Positions 1-9,023 of a stretch of 25,498 bases of DNA are shown one piece after another. Numbering within the stretch: the stretch's first letter is position 1; the number at the start of each line of letters is the position of its first letter. Both the position numbers and the translations under genes were made by a program. The notes beneath the pieces are model-generated. The model was not told where the DNA came from and did no database searches. It saw only the letters and a list, made by a program, of their open reading frames with translations. This DNA comes from Chara braunii (Eukaryota; Streptophyta; Charophyceae; Charales; Characeae): positions 16,110-41,607 of the forward strand of contig BFEA01001337.1 of the NCBI GenBank assembly GCA_003427395.1, in the 5' to 3' direction.

Positions 1-52
<52 letters not shown>
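1..52. repeat. (CT)n microsatellite
   Basis: This is an almost pure CT dinucleotide run that the window cuts at its left edge. No coding meaning. Confidence 0.97.
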
Positions 53-57
<5 letters not shown>

Positions 58-242
58 CTTTCAGTTGAAAGCGGGGATAAACCCGTTTATTTTTCTTATT
101 TCTTTTTTTCTTTTCGTTTTTTTTTCCCCTTTTTTTCGTGGGCTTCACATGGACGTTCGGGATGCCTGCGCCCGGTAGTCCCAGCCTCGGCACGGATCGG
201 CGTACCGGTCGGCCTTTAAGTTAACCATTTCGAGAGGAACAT
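53..242. other. T-rich spacer, no gene seen
   Basis: A T-rich stretch, then about 100 bp of mixed sequence leading into a short tandem array. I see no coding or RNA signal. Confidence 0.4.
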
Positions 243-385
243 GTCTCCCTCTACGGTAAAACCTGCCAGACTGAGTTGGTTCCCCCAAGTCTCCCTCTAC
301 GGTGGAACCACAGTCTGGTTCCAGAAGACACAAGCGCGCCATGTCTCCCTCTACGGTGGAACCACAGTCTGGTTCTTCCTTGTCT
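243..385. repeat. Three-copy tandem repeat (46/54 bp period)
   Basis: The core GTCTCCCTCTACGGTRRAAC starts at 243, 289 and 343. Copies 2 and 3 also share ACAGTCTGGTTC after the core. The array lies at the downstream end of the minus-strand LINE fragment 251-790, so a LINE 3' segment was probably expanded locally. Confidence 0.8.
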
Positions 386-790
386 TCCTGCGCACTTCTT
401 CCAATCTGCCAAAATACACAAGCGCAGGTTTCTCCGGATCTGCTGTTGCTGATGAAAGAATCTGATGCGTATTTTTTCCCTTTTGAAGGCCATCTCATTT
501 CTGCAGACTAGTGCCACACACCCCAAGCCTGAAGAATAGACCAGTTTAGGATCCGGGGGAAGGGTACCAAATAACATCCAGTCATCGTTCTATGGCAATG
601 CGTCCCCAAACATGTTTTGCCAGTGTGTGTTCCACCACATCCCCAGCTCATCGGCAAGCGAACAGTGAATCCACACATGGGAGTTTGATTCCCAGCCCCA
701 GTCACATCTGCTACAGGTTGCCCGCACTTCCATCCCTTTGGATGACAGCCAGAGAGCCGTTGGGACTACCTGTAGCGACTGAGTCCACAT
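251..790 (-). pseudogene. LINE ORF2 C-terminal fragment (zf-RVT region), broken
   Basis: One minus-strand frame runs from 790 to 251 with a single stop at 590. Its start reads like the zf-RVT zinc-binding region at the C-terminus of plant LINE reverse transcriptases: a CSRC pair, then ESNSHVWIHC followed by a W-rich stretch. After the stop it continues with the RNEMAFKREKIR segment and a basic, Gln-rich tail. The WxxW that usually precedes the RN motif is missing, apparently removed by an in-frame deletion. No RT catalytic domain or endonuclease is present, so this is a 5'-truncated relic. A related relic lies at 973-1330. Family assignment rests on motif shape and not on a database search. 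Confidence 0.6.
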
Positions 791-840
791 CAGGCTGGCA
801 TCTCCTTGAGAGGGAATGTCCTTCAGTTCCTTTCATAGTC

Positions 841-935
841 CTACTTTCTTTGGACCTACTGCTTCGGGCCTTTTTTTTTTCTCTCAGCCTACTTTTTTTG
901 GACCTACAGCTTCGGGTCTTTTTTTCTCTGGCCTA
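841..935. repeat. 48-bp minisatellite, two units
   Basis: Two units (starts 841 and 889) share CTACTTT-n-TTTGGACCTAC, then GCTTCGGG and a T-run. The same unit recurs at 1348-1460. Both loci are bordered by the sequence TTGAGAGGGAATGTCC (806-821 and 1468-1483), so they belong to one duplicated block. Confidence 0.8.
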
Positions 936-972
936 AACGCAGAGCCCTGGTCATACAGCGTGGCCCTAGTAA

Positions 973-1330
973 TCAATCGTGTGTAATTGAGAGCCAGGTG
1001 CAGATAGTGTATCGACCCTCCTGGTTAAGGGAGGCGAGTCTGTTGTTACTCGCCCAGGTTTGTTGAAACCAGATAACGTTTTTCTTCTGCCAATCGGCTC
1101 GGATTATCCTCCTCATCCTTAGTTTAATCTGCCTCTGTTGTTGGGTTTTTGAGACCTCCTCTCCTCTGAAAACCGTCGCGTTGCGGGCTGCCCAGATAGT
1201 CTGCATCAGTGTTCCCCTGCAGCAGAGTGCCACATAACCCCATTTCAAGGTGTATTGCATACCCTCAGGGAGGAGGCCCGTAAGCATCCAAAAATCTGAC
1301 CAGTCGAATTCACCCCCCGTTATACCCCTG
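973..1330 (-). pseudogene. Second LINE ORF2 C-terminal fragment
   Basis: The minus-strand frame 1287-973, extendable upstream to about 1330, contains IWAARNATVFRGEEV. This is the WxxRN motif typical of the region after the zinc finger in plant LINE ORF2, and a basic tail follows (QIKLRMRRIIRADWQKK). It aligns with the fragment at 251-577 (xWMLxGxLP..., GxVAL, RN, then IRR/ADWxK), so it is a second copy of the same 3' portion in the same orientation and not its continuation. No RT core is present. It is a truncated relic. Confidence 0.6.
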
Positions 1331-1347
1331 TTAAAAAGGGAAATACT

Positions 1348-1475
1348 CCTGCTTTTTTTGGACCTACTGCTTCGGGCCTTTTTTTTCTCTCGGCCTACTT
1401 TTTTTGGACCTACAGCTTCGGGTCTTTTTTTTCTCTCGGCCTACTTTTTCTCTCTCGGCCTATTGCTTTGAGAGG
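1348..1475. repeat. 46-48 bp minisatellite, three units
   Basis: Units start near 1348, 1395 and 1441 and match the units at 841-935. The third is shortened. The array is followed by the shared border TTGAGAGGGAATGTCC. Confidence 0.8.
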
Positions 1476-1534
1476 GAATGTCCATCAGGACTCTCTCCAC
1501 AGTCTCTGGCCAATCTGGAGCGCACTTTCTACTA

Positions 1535-1735
1535 CCGGGGCCAAAGTCCCACTAGCAAAAAGGATAGGATCAAGCACCTGAATCTGTACGGAAAAAAAAG
1601 AAAAAAAAAAGAAAAAAAAGAATCTTTTATGCAGAGATGAAGAAAAGCAGTTCAATCTCAATTTCCTGCACATCTCCATAACCTCCTCCAGATTCAGGCA
1701 TTGGATCCGATCCTCTGCACACATCCCACGTGTAC
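1535..1735. mobile_element. Foldback/MITE-like element, copy 1
   Basis: The left arm contains GTCCCACTAGCAAAAAGGAT and CACCTGAATCTGTAC. The right arm (about 1680-1725) is its imperfect reverse complement (CCAGATTCAGGCATTGGATC). The centre matches the loop of the copy at 3396-3570 but in the opposite orientation. This is a short inverted-repeat element without coding capacity. An A-rich tract (1592-1620) sits inside it. Confidence 0.6.
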
Positions 1736-2439
1736 ATTGAAGACCATCAGTCAGGTGATTGGCAAACCGTCATGGCTGCACGGGATTGGTCCCTGCAGAT
1801 TTTTTTTTTTTATTTTTTTTTTTTTGAAATTCTTTGAAGCCCAACCAATTCAATTACCTGAAGTGTTGTTTTTATAACTTTTTTTTCCTTTTCGTAGGAA
1901 TTCCCAAATTGTCGGTGATATGAGCAGCCCCCCTGCTATTGCCTCTGAGTCTAACAGATGAAGTGGAAACGACTGTAGCTTTGTTATTTAAAATAAAAAA
2001 GACGAGCACTTTCTATGGTTAGGCAGATCACTGGAACGGGTACATCGAGCATCGCTCCACTACGCAACAATTGAAATGCATCTGGAGTTGCACGTCGTCC
2101 TGAGAATTCACAGTGGCATCTGTGAGACTTCACAGGGACATGTGTGAGATGACGGGGTTTTGATATGAGTGCACGACGTACCTTGTCTGTACTGTGTGAG
2201 ATGTGCGTATGCAGTGTATCTTTGCCCACTTGCCCACATGTGGCAATCGCTTATTGTCAGAGAGACAAAACAAGTCGCCAGACTCGTACGGGGTACGTTG
2301 TATTCGAATACAAAGTTGTACAACGAGTTTTAGGGTACAACTTTGTAGGAGCTTGTAGTACCAGGCATAGTTTATATGTTTTTTCTCGAATTTGGTTGGT
2401 AATTTCTTTTTTTTCAACAACAAACTTTTATTAAACCGG
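1736..2439. other. AT-rich intergenic DNA with a possible LINE shard
   Basis: No gene is seen. At 1839-1861 the sequence GCCCAACCAATTCAATTACC (nearly repeated at 4274-4296) reads in reverse as a short ELVGL-type peptide resembling part of the LINE fragment near 22405, so it may be a LINE shard. The segment TTTGGTTGGTAATTTC occurs near 2392 and again near 2504. Confidence 0.35.
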
Positions 2440-2598
2440 AAAACGTGCGGCATCCCTCACATAGACACTGCAGCCACCTGAGGCTGAGAAAGGCACTTTC
2501 GAATTTGGTTGGTAATTTCGCCAAGACCCTCAGGCAAAAGTTGGAACCAGGCCGGAGTGCCTCGATCATACGACATCTGGCTGCCCTTTGGTTTAAGG

Positions 2599-2674
<76 letters not shown>
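2440..2674 (+). mobile_element. Retroposon 3' end with 76-nt poly(A)
   Basis: A sequence ending TGCCCTTTGGTTTAAGG runs directly into an uninterrupted run of 76 A (2599-2674). That structure is expected of a LINE- or SINE-type insertion or processed transcript on the plus strand. No reading frame of note precedes it. The long, pure tail suggests either a young insertion or tail expansion. Confidence 0.5.
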
Positions 2675-2676
<2 letters not shown>

Positions 2677-3104
2677 CAGAAAGAAAGAAAAGAAAGAAAG
2701 TTGTTTGTATTGTATTTTCGTACAACATGGTTTATTTTTGTAGATTTGTTTTTTGATTATTTTTGAAAATTCGAAAATCAGAAAACACTACCAAATGCTG
2801 TCAAAAGATATTTTTATTCTTGTTTTTATTGTTTTCTCAAAATTGATTCGTTTGTGAATTTCTACATGACCCTCAGGCAAAAGTTGCTTGTATTGCAATG
2901 TTGTAGAACTTTTTTTTTTTTTTGGACTTTTCTGATTAAAAATAAAAAATGCAATTAGCACAAATTCAAATACAGCATACGTACATTGGATTCGTACATT
3001 GGTTTAGAATGCGTTGTATTCGGGAAAAGCTCAGCGATTTCGGAAAGCTCATTTTTCCAAGGTAAGTTGAATAGAATGGACGTATGTTTTTTTGGGGTTA
3101 AGAC
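2675..3104. other. AT-rich spacer, no gene seen
   Basis: Low-complexity AT-rich DNA. ACCCTCAGGCAAAAGTTG (2869-2886) repeats the same string at 2525-2542, which suggests a fragment of the retroposon 3' end described just upstream. Confidence 0.4.
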
Positions 3105-3200
3105 AGTAGCAAAGACGATCGGATGGAATGCCTGAATCTGGATGTGTTTAATGCAGCCATGCAGAAAGCAGTTGAATCTCTATTTCCTGCTCCTCTCTCT
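3105..3200. mobile_element. Foldback/MITE-like element, copy 2 (partial)
   Basis: AGCAAAGACGATCGGATGGA and CCTGAATCTGGATGTGTTT match the arm of the 3396-3570 element. ATGCAGAAAGCAGTTGAATC then matches the central part. The right arm is not recognisable, so this copy is truncated or heavily diverged. Confidence 0.55.
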
Positions 3201-3238
3201 ACAACCATTGAATTGGGAAACAAAAAAAAAAAAAAAAA

Positions 3239-3350
3239 CACTCAATGCATGAACGTACAATTTGCTGTCTGACCCTGTGAAAAACAAAACTCAATGCATG
3301 AACGTACAATTTGCTGTCTGACTCTATGAAAAAGAGTCAATGCATGACCT
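3239..3350. repeat. 49-bp tandem repeat, two full units plus a partial
   Basis: The unit CTCAATGCATGAACGTACAA plus TTTGCTGTCTGACYCTRTGA starts at 3241 and 3290. A third partial unit (GTCAATGCATGACC) starts near 3336. Confidence 0.85.
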
Positions 3351-3395
3351 TTTCTGAGTCATTGGGAAAAAAAGAAAAGAAACAAGTGCAGAGGC

Positions 3396-3570
3396 CGGGG
3401 CGAGGTCCCACTAGCAAAGAGGATTGGATCGAATGGCTGCATCTGGACATGTTTGGGAAAAAGGTGCAGGAAATGGAGATTGAATTGCTTTTCTGCACCT
3501 CTGCTTAAAACATGTCCAGATTCAGGAGCTTAATCCAATCCTCTTTGCTAGTGGGACCTTGCCCGGGGTC
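3396..3570. mobile_element. Foldback/MITE-like element, copy 3 (best hairpin)
   Basis: The left arm 3398-3454 and right arm 3507-3569 are inverted repeats. GGTCCCACTAGCAAAGAGGA and the following TTGGAT pair perfectly, then about 11 bases are mismatched, then ATCTGGACATGTTT pairs perfectly. The roughly 50-nt loop holds a smaller inverted repeat (GGTGCAG / CTGCACC). If transcribed it would fold into a hairpin of about 170 nt. It has no coding capacity. Two further family members lie at 1535-1735 and 3105-3200. Confidence 0.75.
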
Positions 3571-3624
3571 ACGTTTTCTGTAACAGTTTCCGGAAGCTTA
3601 GTGAACAACAGAATCACACACCGG

Positions 3625-3943
3625 AAAAAAAAAAAAAAAAAAAAAAAAGACATCTCAAAAAATGCTCTTGAAGCTCAGAAAAAAAGGGGGGTTGGCTGAT
3701 CTAAACTTAAACCTTAAACCACCAGTACCTTGCTCAGCTATCGGCCGCGGGCCTTCCTGTATACGCGCCGCAGCCTTAGGGGGTCGGCCGAGGGAAGGCC
3801 CGGTCGTAGCGCGGACGCCTGGCCCCGCTTCTGTAGGGACGACACACTGACACAGTAGAGAAAAAAAAAAAAAGAAAGAAGGAAAAAAAACATGAAATAC
3901 ACAGACGAAAAAACAACAATGGAAAACAAGGGACGTCACACGC
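3625..3943. other. Poly(A) tract, then GC-rich unassigned block
   Basis: A run of 24 A (3625-3648) is followed by a GC-rich segment (about 3711-3850) unlike the AT-rich surroundings, then by A-rich DNA. A 62-codon frame crosses it but shows no motif. I do not recognise it; it may be a fragment of another mobile element. Confidence 0.3.
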
Positions 3944-3944
3944 A

Positions 3945-4020
<76 letters not shown>

Positions 4021-4099
4021 CCAGTCTCGTTTCGAAATATGAAACGGGAATGTATCCTCCTGCTATCGCGGGAAGATGCATTCCCGTTTGGTTTCTCGA

Positions 4100-4164
<65 letters not shown>

Positions 4165-4165
4165 N
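3944..4165. repeat. (CG)n-(GA)n, hairpin, (GA)n sandwich
   Basis: A short CG run leads into (GA)n ending near 4015. An insert of about 88 bp follows, then a second (GA)n tract to 4164. The insert is an inverted repeat: 4026-4056 pairs with the reverse complement of the segment ending near 4107, with 26 of 31 positions matching (CTCGTTTCGA and AAACGGGAATG are shared). An ambiguous base N lies at 4165. Reading frames through the tract are artefacts of the dinucleotide repeat. Confidence 0.85.
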
Positions 4166-4346
4166 AATCACGCACCGAGTTTGGAAAACAGGCAGGAGTA
4201 CTTTTAAGTTTTAATTGCCTTTCTTAGGTTTGGGGAAAGATACTGTTATTGCCTTTTTAAAGATTTGGCCATGAGCCCAACCAATTCCATTACCTGTCAA
4301 ATCTGGACAGGATGACCTTTCAGGCCTTTTTTATTGGGGGTAACTT

Positions 4347-4510
4347 CGGCGCAGTCACGAAAACAGTTTGTAATTGCACTTCAGGCAATCCCGCGAATAC
4401 AACACACCCCCACGCGACCCCACCGGACCCGAAACGTAGGTCATATACATTCAGCATTACCGGCCCTTTTGCCTCAAATGCAATTACAAACTCAAACCCT
4501 GACTGCGCCG
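4347..4510. mobile_element. Short foldback element, 41-bp arms
   Basis: Left arm 4347-4387 and right arm 4470-4510 are inverted repeats. They share CGGCGCAGTCA at the outer ends and TTTGTAATTGCA inside, with a few mismatches between. The loop is about 82 bp and non-coding. A 91-codon frame across the element has no recognisable domain and is probably fortuitous. Confidence 0.65.
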
Positions 4511-4699
4511 TAGTTTTCTCTTTTTATTGTCATTATAGTATTACGGGGAAGCCTGTAGCAGCCACATCCGTGCTCAAGCCTTTTTGAGACTTGCCCGGGA
4601 TCCTGATATTGACTTATAGCTTGGCGGCTATAATTTTATTGCCTTTTCTCTCTTGCCAGCACTTGTTTTTTATGCCCTTTTGTAACGCGTTTGTGAATA

Positions 4700-5325
4700 T
4701 GGGCCTGGCTGCACTACTCTCTACATGCACAAAAGACAAAAATCATGGCCGTGCATCTTTCCATATTCTATTGGAAGATTCACTCTCGTTTTGCACATTA
4801 GTGCAGCGAGGCCCTATGACTTTGGGCCTTGCTGCACGGCACAAATAACGAAATGAAACGATCACCAGAGTCGCGAGGCCTCGCGAAGCTCTGATCCACC
4901 GTTTCTCTTCGTTTTTTGCCTCACCGCCCCACAGCACACACGAAAACTCTCGCGACAACGCCCTGGCGAGAGTAGTGCAGGATTCGCTTCGCTATGGTCC
5001 AAATTTGTGGACGCTACGGTCCAAGTTTTTGGATGGACCTCGGTTGGAGCGATGCAGCACACTCGTGAGATTTCGCAGCTCCTCCACCCTACCAGCGGAG
5101 GACCTACGAGTTCGCGAGTGCTGCAGGCAGGGAGGAGTCGGCACGCTCGTGAGGGCTCGCGAACTTGGAGTCGGCACGCTCGTGAGGGCTCGCGAGACTG
5201 ATAGCATTCACGAGTTTTTCCTGACAGAGGTCGTGTGGGTGCTATGCGGCGACTGCTTCACGAAACAAAGTCGTTTTTTTTTTCATTTCGTGCACCGTGC
5301 GACGAGGCCCTTTGTTTGCACATCG
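4700..5325. repeat. Nested inverted-repeat cluster (GGGCCTNGCTGCAC units)
   Basis: Related arms of about 14 bp occur in alternating orientation near 4700 (plus), 4801 (minus), 4824 (plus) and 5297 (minus). The middle two form a close hairpin with one mismatch. A longer pairing joins 4818-4860 with 5280-5320, sharing the GGGCC, GCACGG and CGAAATGAAA blocks. Together these suggest a roughly 500-bp inverted-repeat transposon with further foldback at its left end. No transposase frame is visible. Confidence 0.5.
5134..5199. repeat. 33-bp direct tandem repeat
   Basis: Two units starting at 5134 and 5167 share GGAGTCGGCACGCTCGTGAG and then GGCTCGCGA. They lie inside the inverted-repeat cluster. 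Confidence 0.85.
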
Positions 5326-5504
5326 CGGCTTACGTGGCCCCAACTCTCTCTTCGTCTTCCTACTCCCCGTCTCTTTTCATGGCTTGACTAAGTTTGCACA
5401 TCGCCGCTTATGTTGCATGAGTATATACTCTACTCGTTTGTGAAATACCTGAACTTTGTCTGTGCCGAGTTTGAAAGGGAAAAAAAAAAAAAAAAAAAAA
5501 ACCA

Positions 5505-5800
5505 TCCAGCAGCGTAGCTCAGTTGGCAAGGCATGCAAGTGGCATTCAGGAGATCTTGGGTTCAATCCCCATTGGCCTCATGTACCTTCCTGGGCAGGCT
5601 TGGCGGCCCCCACCTAGAGATAGCCGGTTGGTCCCCCCCAATTGGCATTAGAAAGCAGTCTCTGCTGATGTAGAGCGACTACACTCAGATGATGCTCTGT
5701 CCCTCTGCTATCGGCTGTCCCCCTGTTCCGGTGTCCCCCCCCCCCATTGGGGGTTTCCCTGAAGGCAATAAATAAGGCCACCCTGGGATGGAAAAAACGC
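5505..5800 (+). mobile_element. tRNA-derived SINE
   Basis: An RNA polymerase III A box (TAGCTCAGTTGG, 5515-5526) and B box (GGTTCAATCCC, 5559-5569) lie 32 bases apart, as in a tRNA gene. The T-arm can form (4 of 5 pairs), but the D stem and anticodon arm do not fold well, so this is a degenerated tRNA head and not a functional tRNA. A body of about 220 bp rich in C-runs follows. It ends near an AATAAATAAG segment, with T-rich DNA downstream (5829-5862). A 22-A run lies just upstream (5480-5501). The right boundary and target duplications could not be fixed. Confidence 0.65.
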
Positions 5801-6505
5801 CACCAGGTGTCAGATTAGACACAAGATTGATTTTTTTTTTTTTTTCTTATTATTTTTTTTTTAAACGGCCCAGTGCCCAAGGCTCCAATTATGAATTTGA
5901 TTGCAACATTTAAACACACACCTCTTTCCATTAGGGATGGATGAGCCTCAGCCACTGCTCCCCTGGAGACAGCTTCCCTGCATAACACAAATATAGTCAA
6001 ATCACGGGGCATTGATTGCTTCCCCGGTGGGGAAGAATTAACCCCGCTTTGTGCTGAATCAAACTCTACCCTACTCGCCTCCTCAATTATCCACTACAAT
6101 CTTGTGCACAGTGAGGAGTAGGGGAGATACAAATAAGGCAAATTTAGTAGCTTATCGATTGTTACGAAACTTACGCTGAGCTTCCCCCCATGATCCACGT
6201 AGCCACTAAACACACAAGTGGGGAAGGCTCTGTTGCAGAAACTTCAAACGAAATACGCACGTGGCAGGAGAGAAAACAATCGCATACGCAGCCCTGGTGC
6301 CTAACACCACTGCACCTCCTGCCCCGCCACGTGGTGGAAACCTATGTTTATAGCAAGAGGGTATGTGCCCACCAGAGAACCTGATGAATCAATAAATTCA
6401 TGCCCTCGAGTGAGAAAGTTGAAAGTTGAAAAGGGTCAAATTGCAATACCCACATGGCAGGCCTCAAAACAATTACACAAACAGCTCCGGATCTGATCCT
6501 CACGA
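5801..6505. other. Spacer, no gene seen
   Basis: No supported frame, RNA or element. A small hairpin (CTTCCCC-GGT-GGGGAAG) lies near 6018-6034 and a CCACGTGG palindrome (a G-box type core) at 6327-6334. Neither has a nearby gene to regulate. Confidence 0.4.
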
Positions 6506-7301
6506 TGTGACGAACCGATTTATGCACCGCGCGATTTTCTGCGCAATAGCAATGAGGGGCCATAAGCTGGGAAGGATGGGCCAATTACGGGAGATTGGGA
6601 TGGATGTGAAATTGCATCGGTGTCCTCGCTTCTTCGTCTTTTTGCGTCGGTTCCTTTCGGATGGCTGGTTCACGCCCGGGTGGGCCCCGGGACGATCGAT
6701 TGGTTGATTGACTGTGTGAGTGGCGCTCTGTTATGCGCGCGATTAATAAATGTTGACGTCGCTTCTTTTTGTTTCGGGTTCGGACCTTTTAGGCGCGGAC
6801 ATCGCGCGAAAATTTTGCTTCGTTCTTTTTTTATTTCCTTTTTGAATTCTTTTTCGGGTCTTGTCGAGCACCGATGGCTCTTGGAATTTCAGACTTTCCT
6901 CTCGGAACTTGTGCTTTCCGCCTTTTTTTTGTATAAGATAGGAATTTAGGAGTTTTGCAATTAGGATCTTGTTTTGCCGCGCAGGGCTTTTTGCTTACGC
7001 GCTTCTCAGTGCGGCTGCAACGGAACTCTGATTAGTCGGCGCCTTTAATCAAGTGTGTAACTGCAATTTTGGGCTGGCGCCATCGTAATTGTATCCTTCT
7101 TCTTGTGCTTCGCCTTTCCCGCCCTTCTTCTCTTTCTTTTTGCTGCGTTTTGGTAGCCGCGGTCTGCATAATCGGATCGATGCGTGGAGAGCAGCTACGT
7201 CCCCCACGCCGCGATCGGGCCATGCAAAACGTAGGCACTCCCTCTCCTGATCTTCCTACTAAGTCCTTGTAATTCCGTGTTCTTCGCGCATGCATGTACG
7301 C

Positions 7302-7308
7302 TATAAAT
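7302..7308 (+). promoter_or_regulatory. LTR TATA box
   Basis: TATAAAT occurs in a block conserved among all three LTR copies (also 10430-10436 and 21006-21012 on the minus strand). This supports it as the retroelement's RNA polymerase II core promoter. Confidence 0.6.
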
Positions 7309-8161
7309 TCCGGCTGCACGATGAGTCAACTCTCTTAACCAGCTAAGTGGAAGCTCGAGGTCGGCTCACGAGCGAAGTAAGAGGTGAATTGAAGTGGGAG
7401 TTGGGCGACCCGACGAGCTGGTGCCAAACGTGCGGGGTTGACGTGGGCCACGACGGACTGTGGGCGCGGCCGAACCTGACGGGTGCGGGAGGACTAAGCG
7501 GGGTGACGACTTCGTGGGTTGGTGCGCGACGACGGACTGTCCGCACCGGAGAGAGAGAGAGAGAAAGAGAGAGTTGAGGTTGATGGACGCGGATTTGCTG
7601 TTTCTTTCATCTGTTCTCCCTCCCTGCTTGTGTATATAAATTTTGATTTTGGATCACGGCGATTTGCCCGTTTTTGTTTTCGGAATCTTGGCTTGGTTTT
7701 CTCTCGTCCACACTCATTTTTGTGATTTCAATCTCTGATGTTGTATGTGTTATGCTGAATGAATGAATGTTATGTCTGTTTGCTTGTCCTTATGCCTGAC
7801 CTTTGCCTTTTATTTATCGTCTTGATACACTCATGAGTAGGGTAGGAATTTTGCGTAGTCATCAATACTGTTTTCATTTTCGCTTATCCCTTGATGAGCT
7901 ATTGTTGCTGTTGTGGTTGTTGCATCTTGCATGCTCGAAAATTACGGAATGATTAGATGATCGGGTAGTTGTTTGCCCAAAAACCAACGAACGCCTTGCA
8001 GGGACGCGCGTAAGTACGATCTGCTCTACACACTTACACGTGTCCCCGCACGTCGATTCACGACCAACCACACATCAAAAGGCTAACGATTACGGGGATA
8101 TTGCCTGACTGGAGGTGGCAATCCTGTGTCGACAACGAAGCAATCATCCCGTGTGAACACG

Positions 8162-8173
8162 TTACACGTGTAA
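8162..8173. promoter_or_regulatory. Perfect 12-bp palindrome with CACGTG core
   Basis: TTACACGTGTAA contains the G-box core recognised by plant bZIP/bHLH factors. It lies downstream of the LTR TATA box and just before the LTR-internal coding region. A regulatory role is only a possibility. Confidence 0.3.
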
Positions 8174-8208
8174 GCGCGACTCGATTCACGCGGCCTACAC
8201 GTACTCAC

Positions 8209-8750
8209 ATGCGGTGATCGCAATCGACGAAGACACACCCGTAGGGAGTTCGCGGCTCTACGATGACATAATGACGCGCTCCGGGAGCTCAGATTCATCG
8301 TACGACCCAGAGTACTTCACCCCTTGGATTGAGGAGTGCCTCCGACACAGGTTCCCCTACCTAACCGAGAACCGACTGTGTCTTATGGAGTTCCATTGTG
8401 CCACAACCAACGATCCACGGTGTTCTGATTTCCCCACCGCGGACCACACCCACTACTTTATTTCCCCTGGCTTTGTCGTTATCTCCACTAACTTCCCTCC
8501 CTTCCATCTTTTTCTCCCGTATCATCAACTCAGGGTCATCCCGTGGAAGCCATAGCCCCCAACTGACCCTGCACGCCCTGCGGAAATTGCCGACAATGCG
8601 GCAACCAGAGAGCCTCGAGACCGCGAGGGCCCAACCTGAACATACGACGACTGGCGCCACGTGGCGACAACCGACGACCTGACTCATCAGGATCACACCC
8701 ACCCCGAAGGGATCTTTCGATGAACCGCCGTCCTCAACACAGATGGATCG
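8209..8750 (+). pseudogene. LTR-internal conserved ORF (unknown protein), frameshifted
   Basis: The homologous start is an ATG at 8209, but one base is missing directly after it relative to the minus-strand copy. The usable frame therefore runs 8214-8555. It shares with the LTR B copy (20257-19721) the motifs PYxTENxRLC, PGFVxIxT, LPYHxLxVxPW and, after a second small deletion near 8546, CTPCxxC followed by an Arg-rich tail. Many codon differences between the copies are synonymous (TAC/TAT, GGC-TTT/GGC-TTC, CAT/CAC), which points to past selection on the protein. It lies downstream of the TATA box and ends about 215 bp before the PBS in both copies. I do not recognise the family. The clustered cysteines suggest metal binding, but that is inference. 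Confidence 0.6.
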
Positions 8751-8971
8751 AACGACCATAAATGAACTCCGCATGCCATCTGCCTTATGACCAGAAGTGG
8801 TCTGCCCTCTCTGCTAAATTGCCCCCGTGCCCCCGAAAAACTCTGCCACAGGAGATCTCAGTTCTGACCTGGGACTCCACCCCCACTTTCCCAAAAATAC
8901 TTGGCACACCCCTTTTCGCACTTTCAGGCCCTCATCATACTCCGGTCAGGAAGTTGCGCTGGGCGTGAGGT

Positions 8972-8984
8972 TGGTATCAGAGCC
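8972..8984 (+). promoter_or_regulatory. Primer-binding site, initiator tRNA-Met type
   Basis: TGGTATCAGAGCC is the standard sequence complementary to the 3' end of plant initiator tRNA-Met, used to prime minus-strand synthesis in many Ty3 and Ty1 elements. It is followed by gag within about 150 bp. Confidence 0.85.
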
Positions 8985-9023
8985 CGACACGTGGCCGGGT
9001 TGTAAGGACTAACGGCGCAATAA

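Larger units (their letters stand above)
6506..8971 (+). mobile_element. Long LTR of plus-strand Ty3-like element
   Basis: The right edge is set by a tRNA-Met type primer-binding site at 8972. The left edge is placed at TGTGACGAACC because the minus-strand LTR B starts TGTGACGAGCTC, and the distance to the TATA box then agrees (about 795 versus 747 bp). Homology with reverse-complemented LTR B is patchy but clear. It covers the CTACGTCCCCCACGCC block near 7195, TATAAATT at 7302, CGACGAGCTGGTGC near 7412, a (GA)n tract near 7550, the coding block 8209-8560 and the last 130 bp before the PBS. Length is about 2.47 kb, which is long for an LTR. The exact 3' CA terminus is not obvious. No matching 3' LTR in the same orientation lies in the window. 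Confidence 0.65.

Noticed and set aside
2414-2756. Poly-Lys / poly-Phe frames
   Set aside because: They are produced by the 76-A tract.
3711-3850. rRNA fragment in the GC-rich block
   Set aside because: Composition is suggestive, but I could not match any conserved rRNA segment.
3892-4227. Arg/Glu or Ser/Leu repeat proteins in both directions
   Set aside because: They are translations of (GA)n microsatellites, open in several frames for that reason alone.
5511-5582. Functional tRNA gene
   Set aside because: A and B boxes are good, but the D stem and anticodon arm do not fold properly and a long SINE-like body follows.
8361-8774. 137-codon minus-strand frame in the plus-strand LTR
   Set aside because: Opposite the LTR ORF; the conservation between copies is in the plus-sense frame, with shared motifs there.
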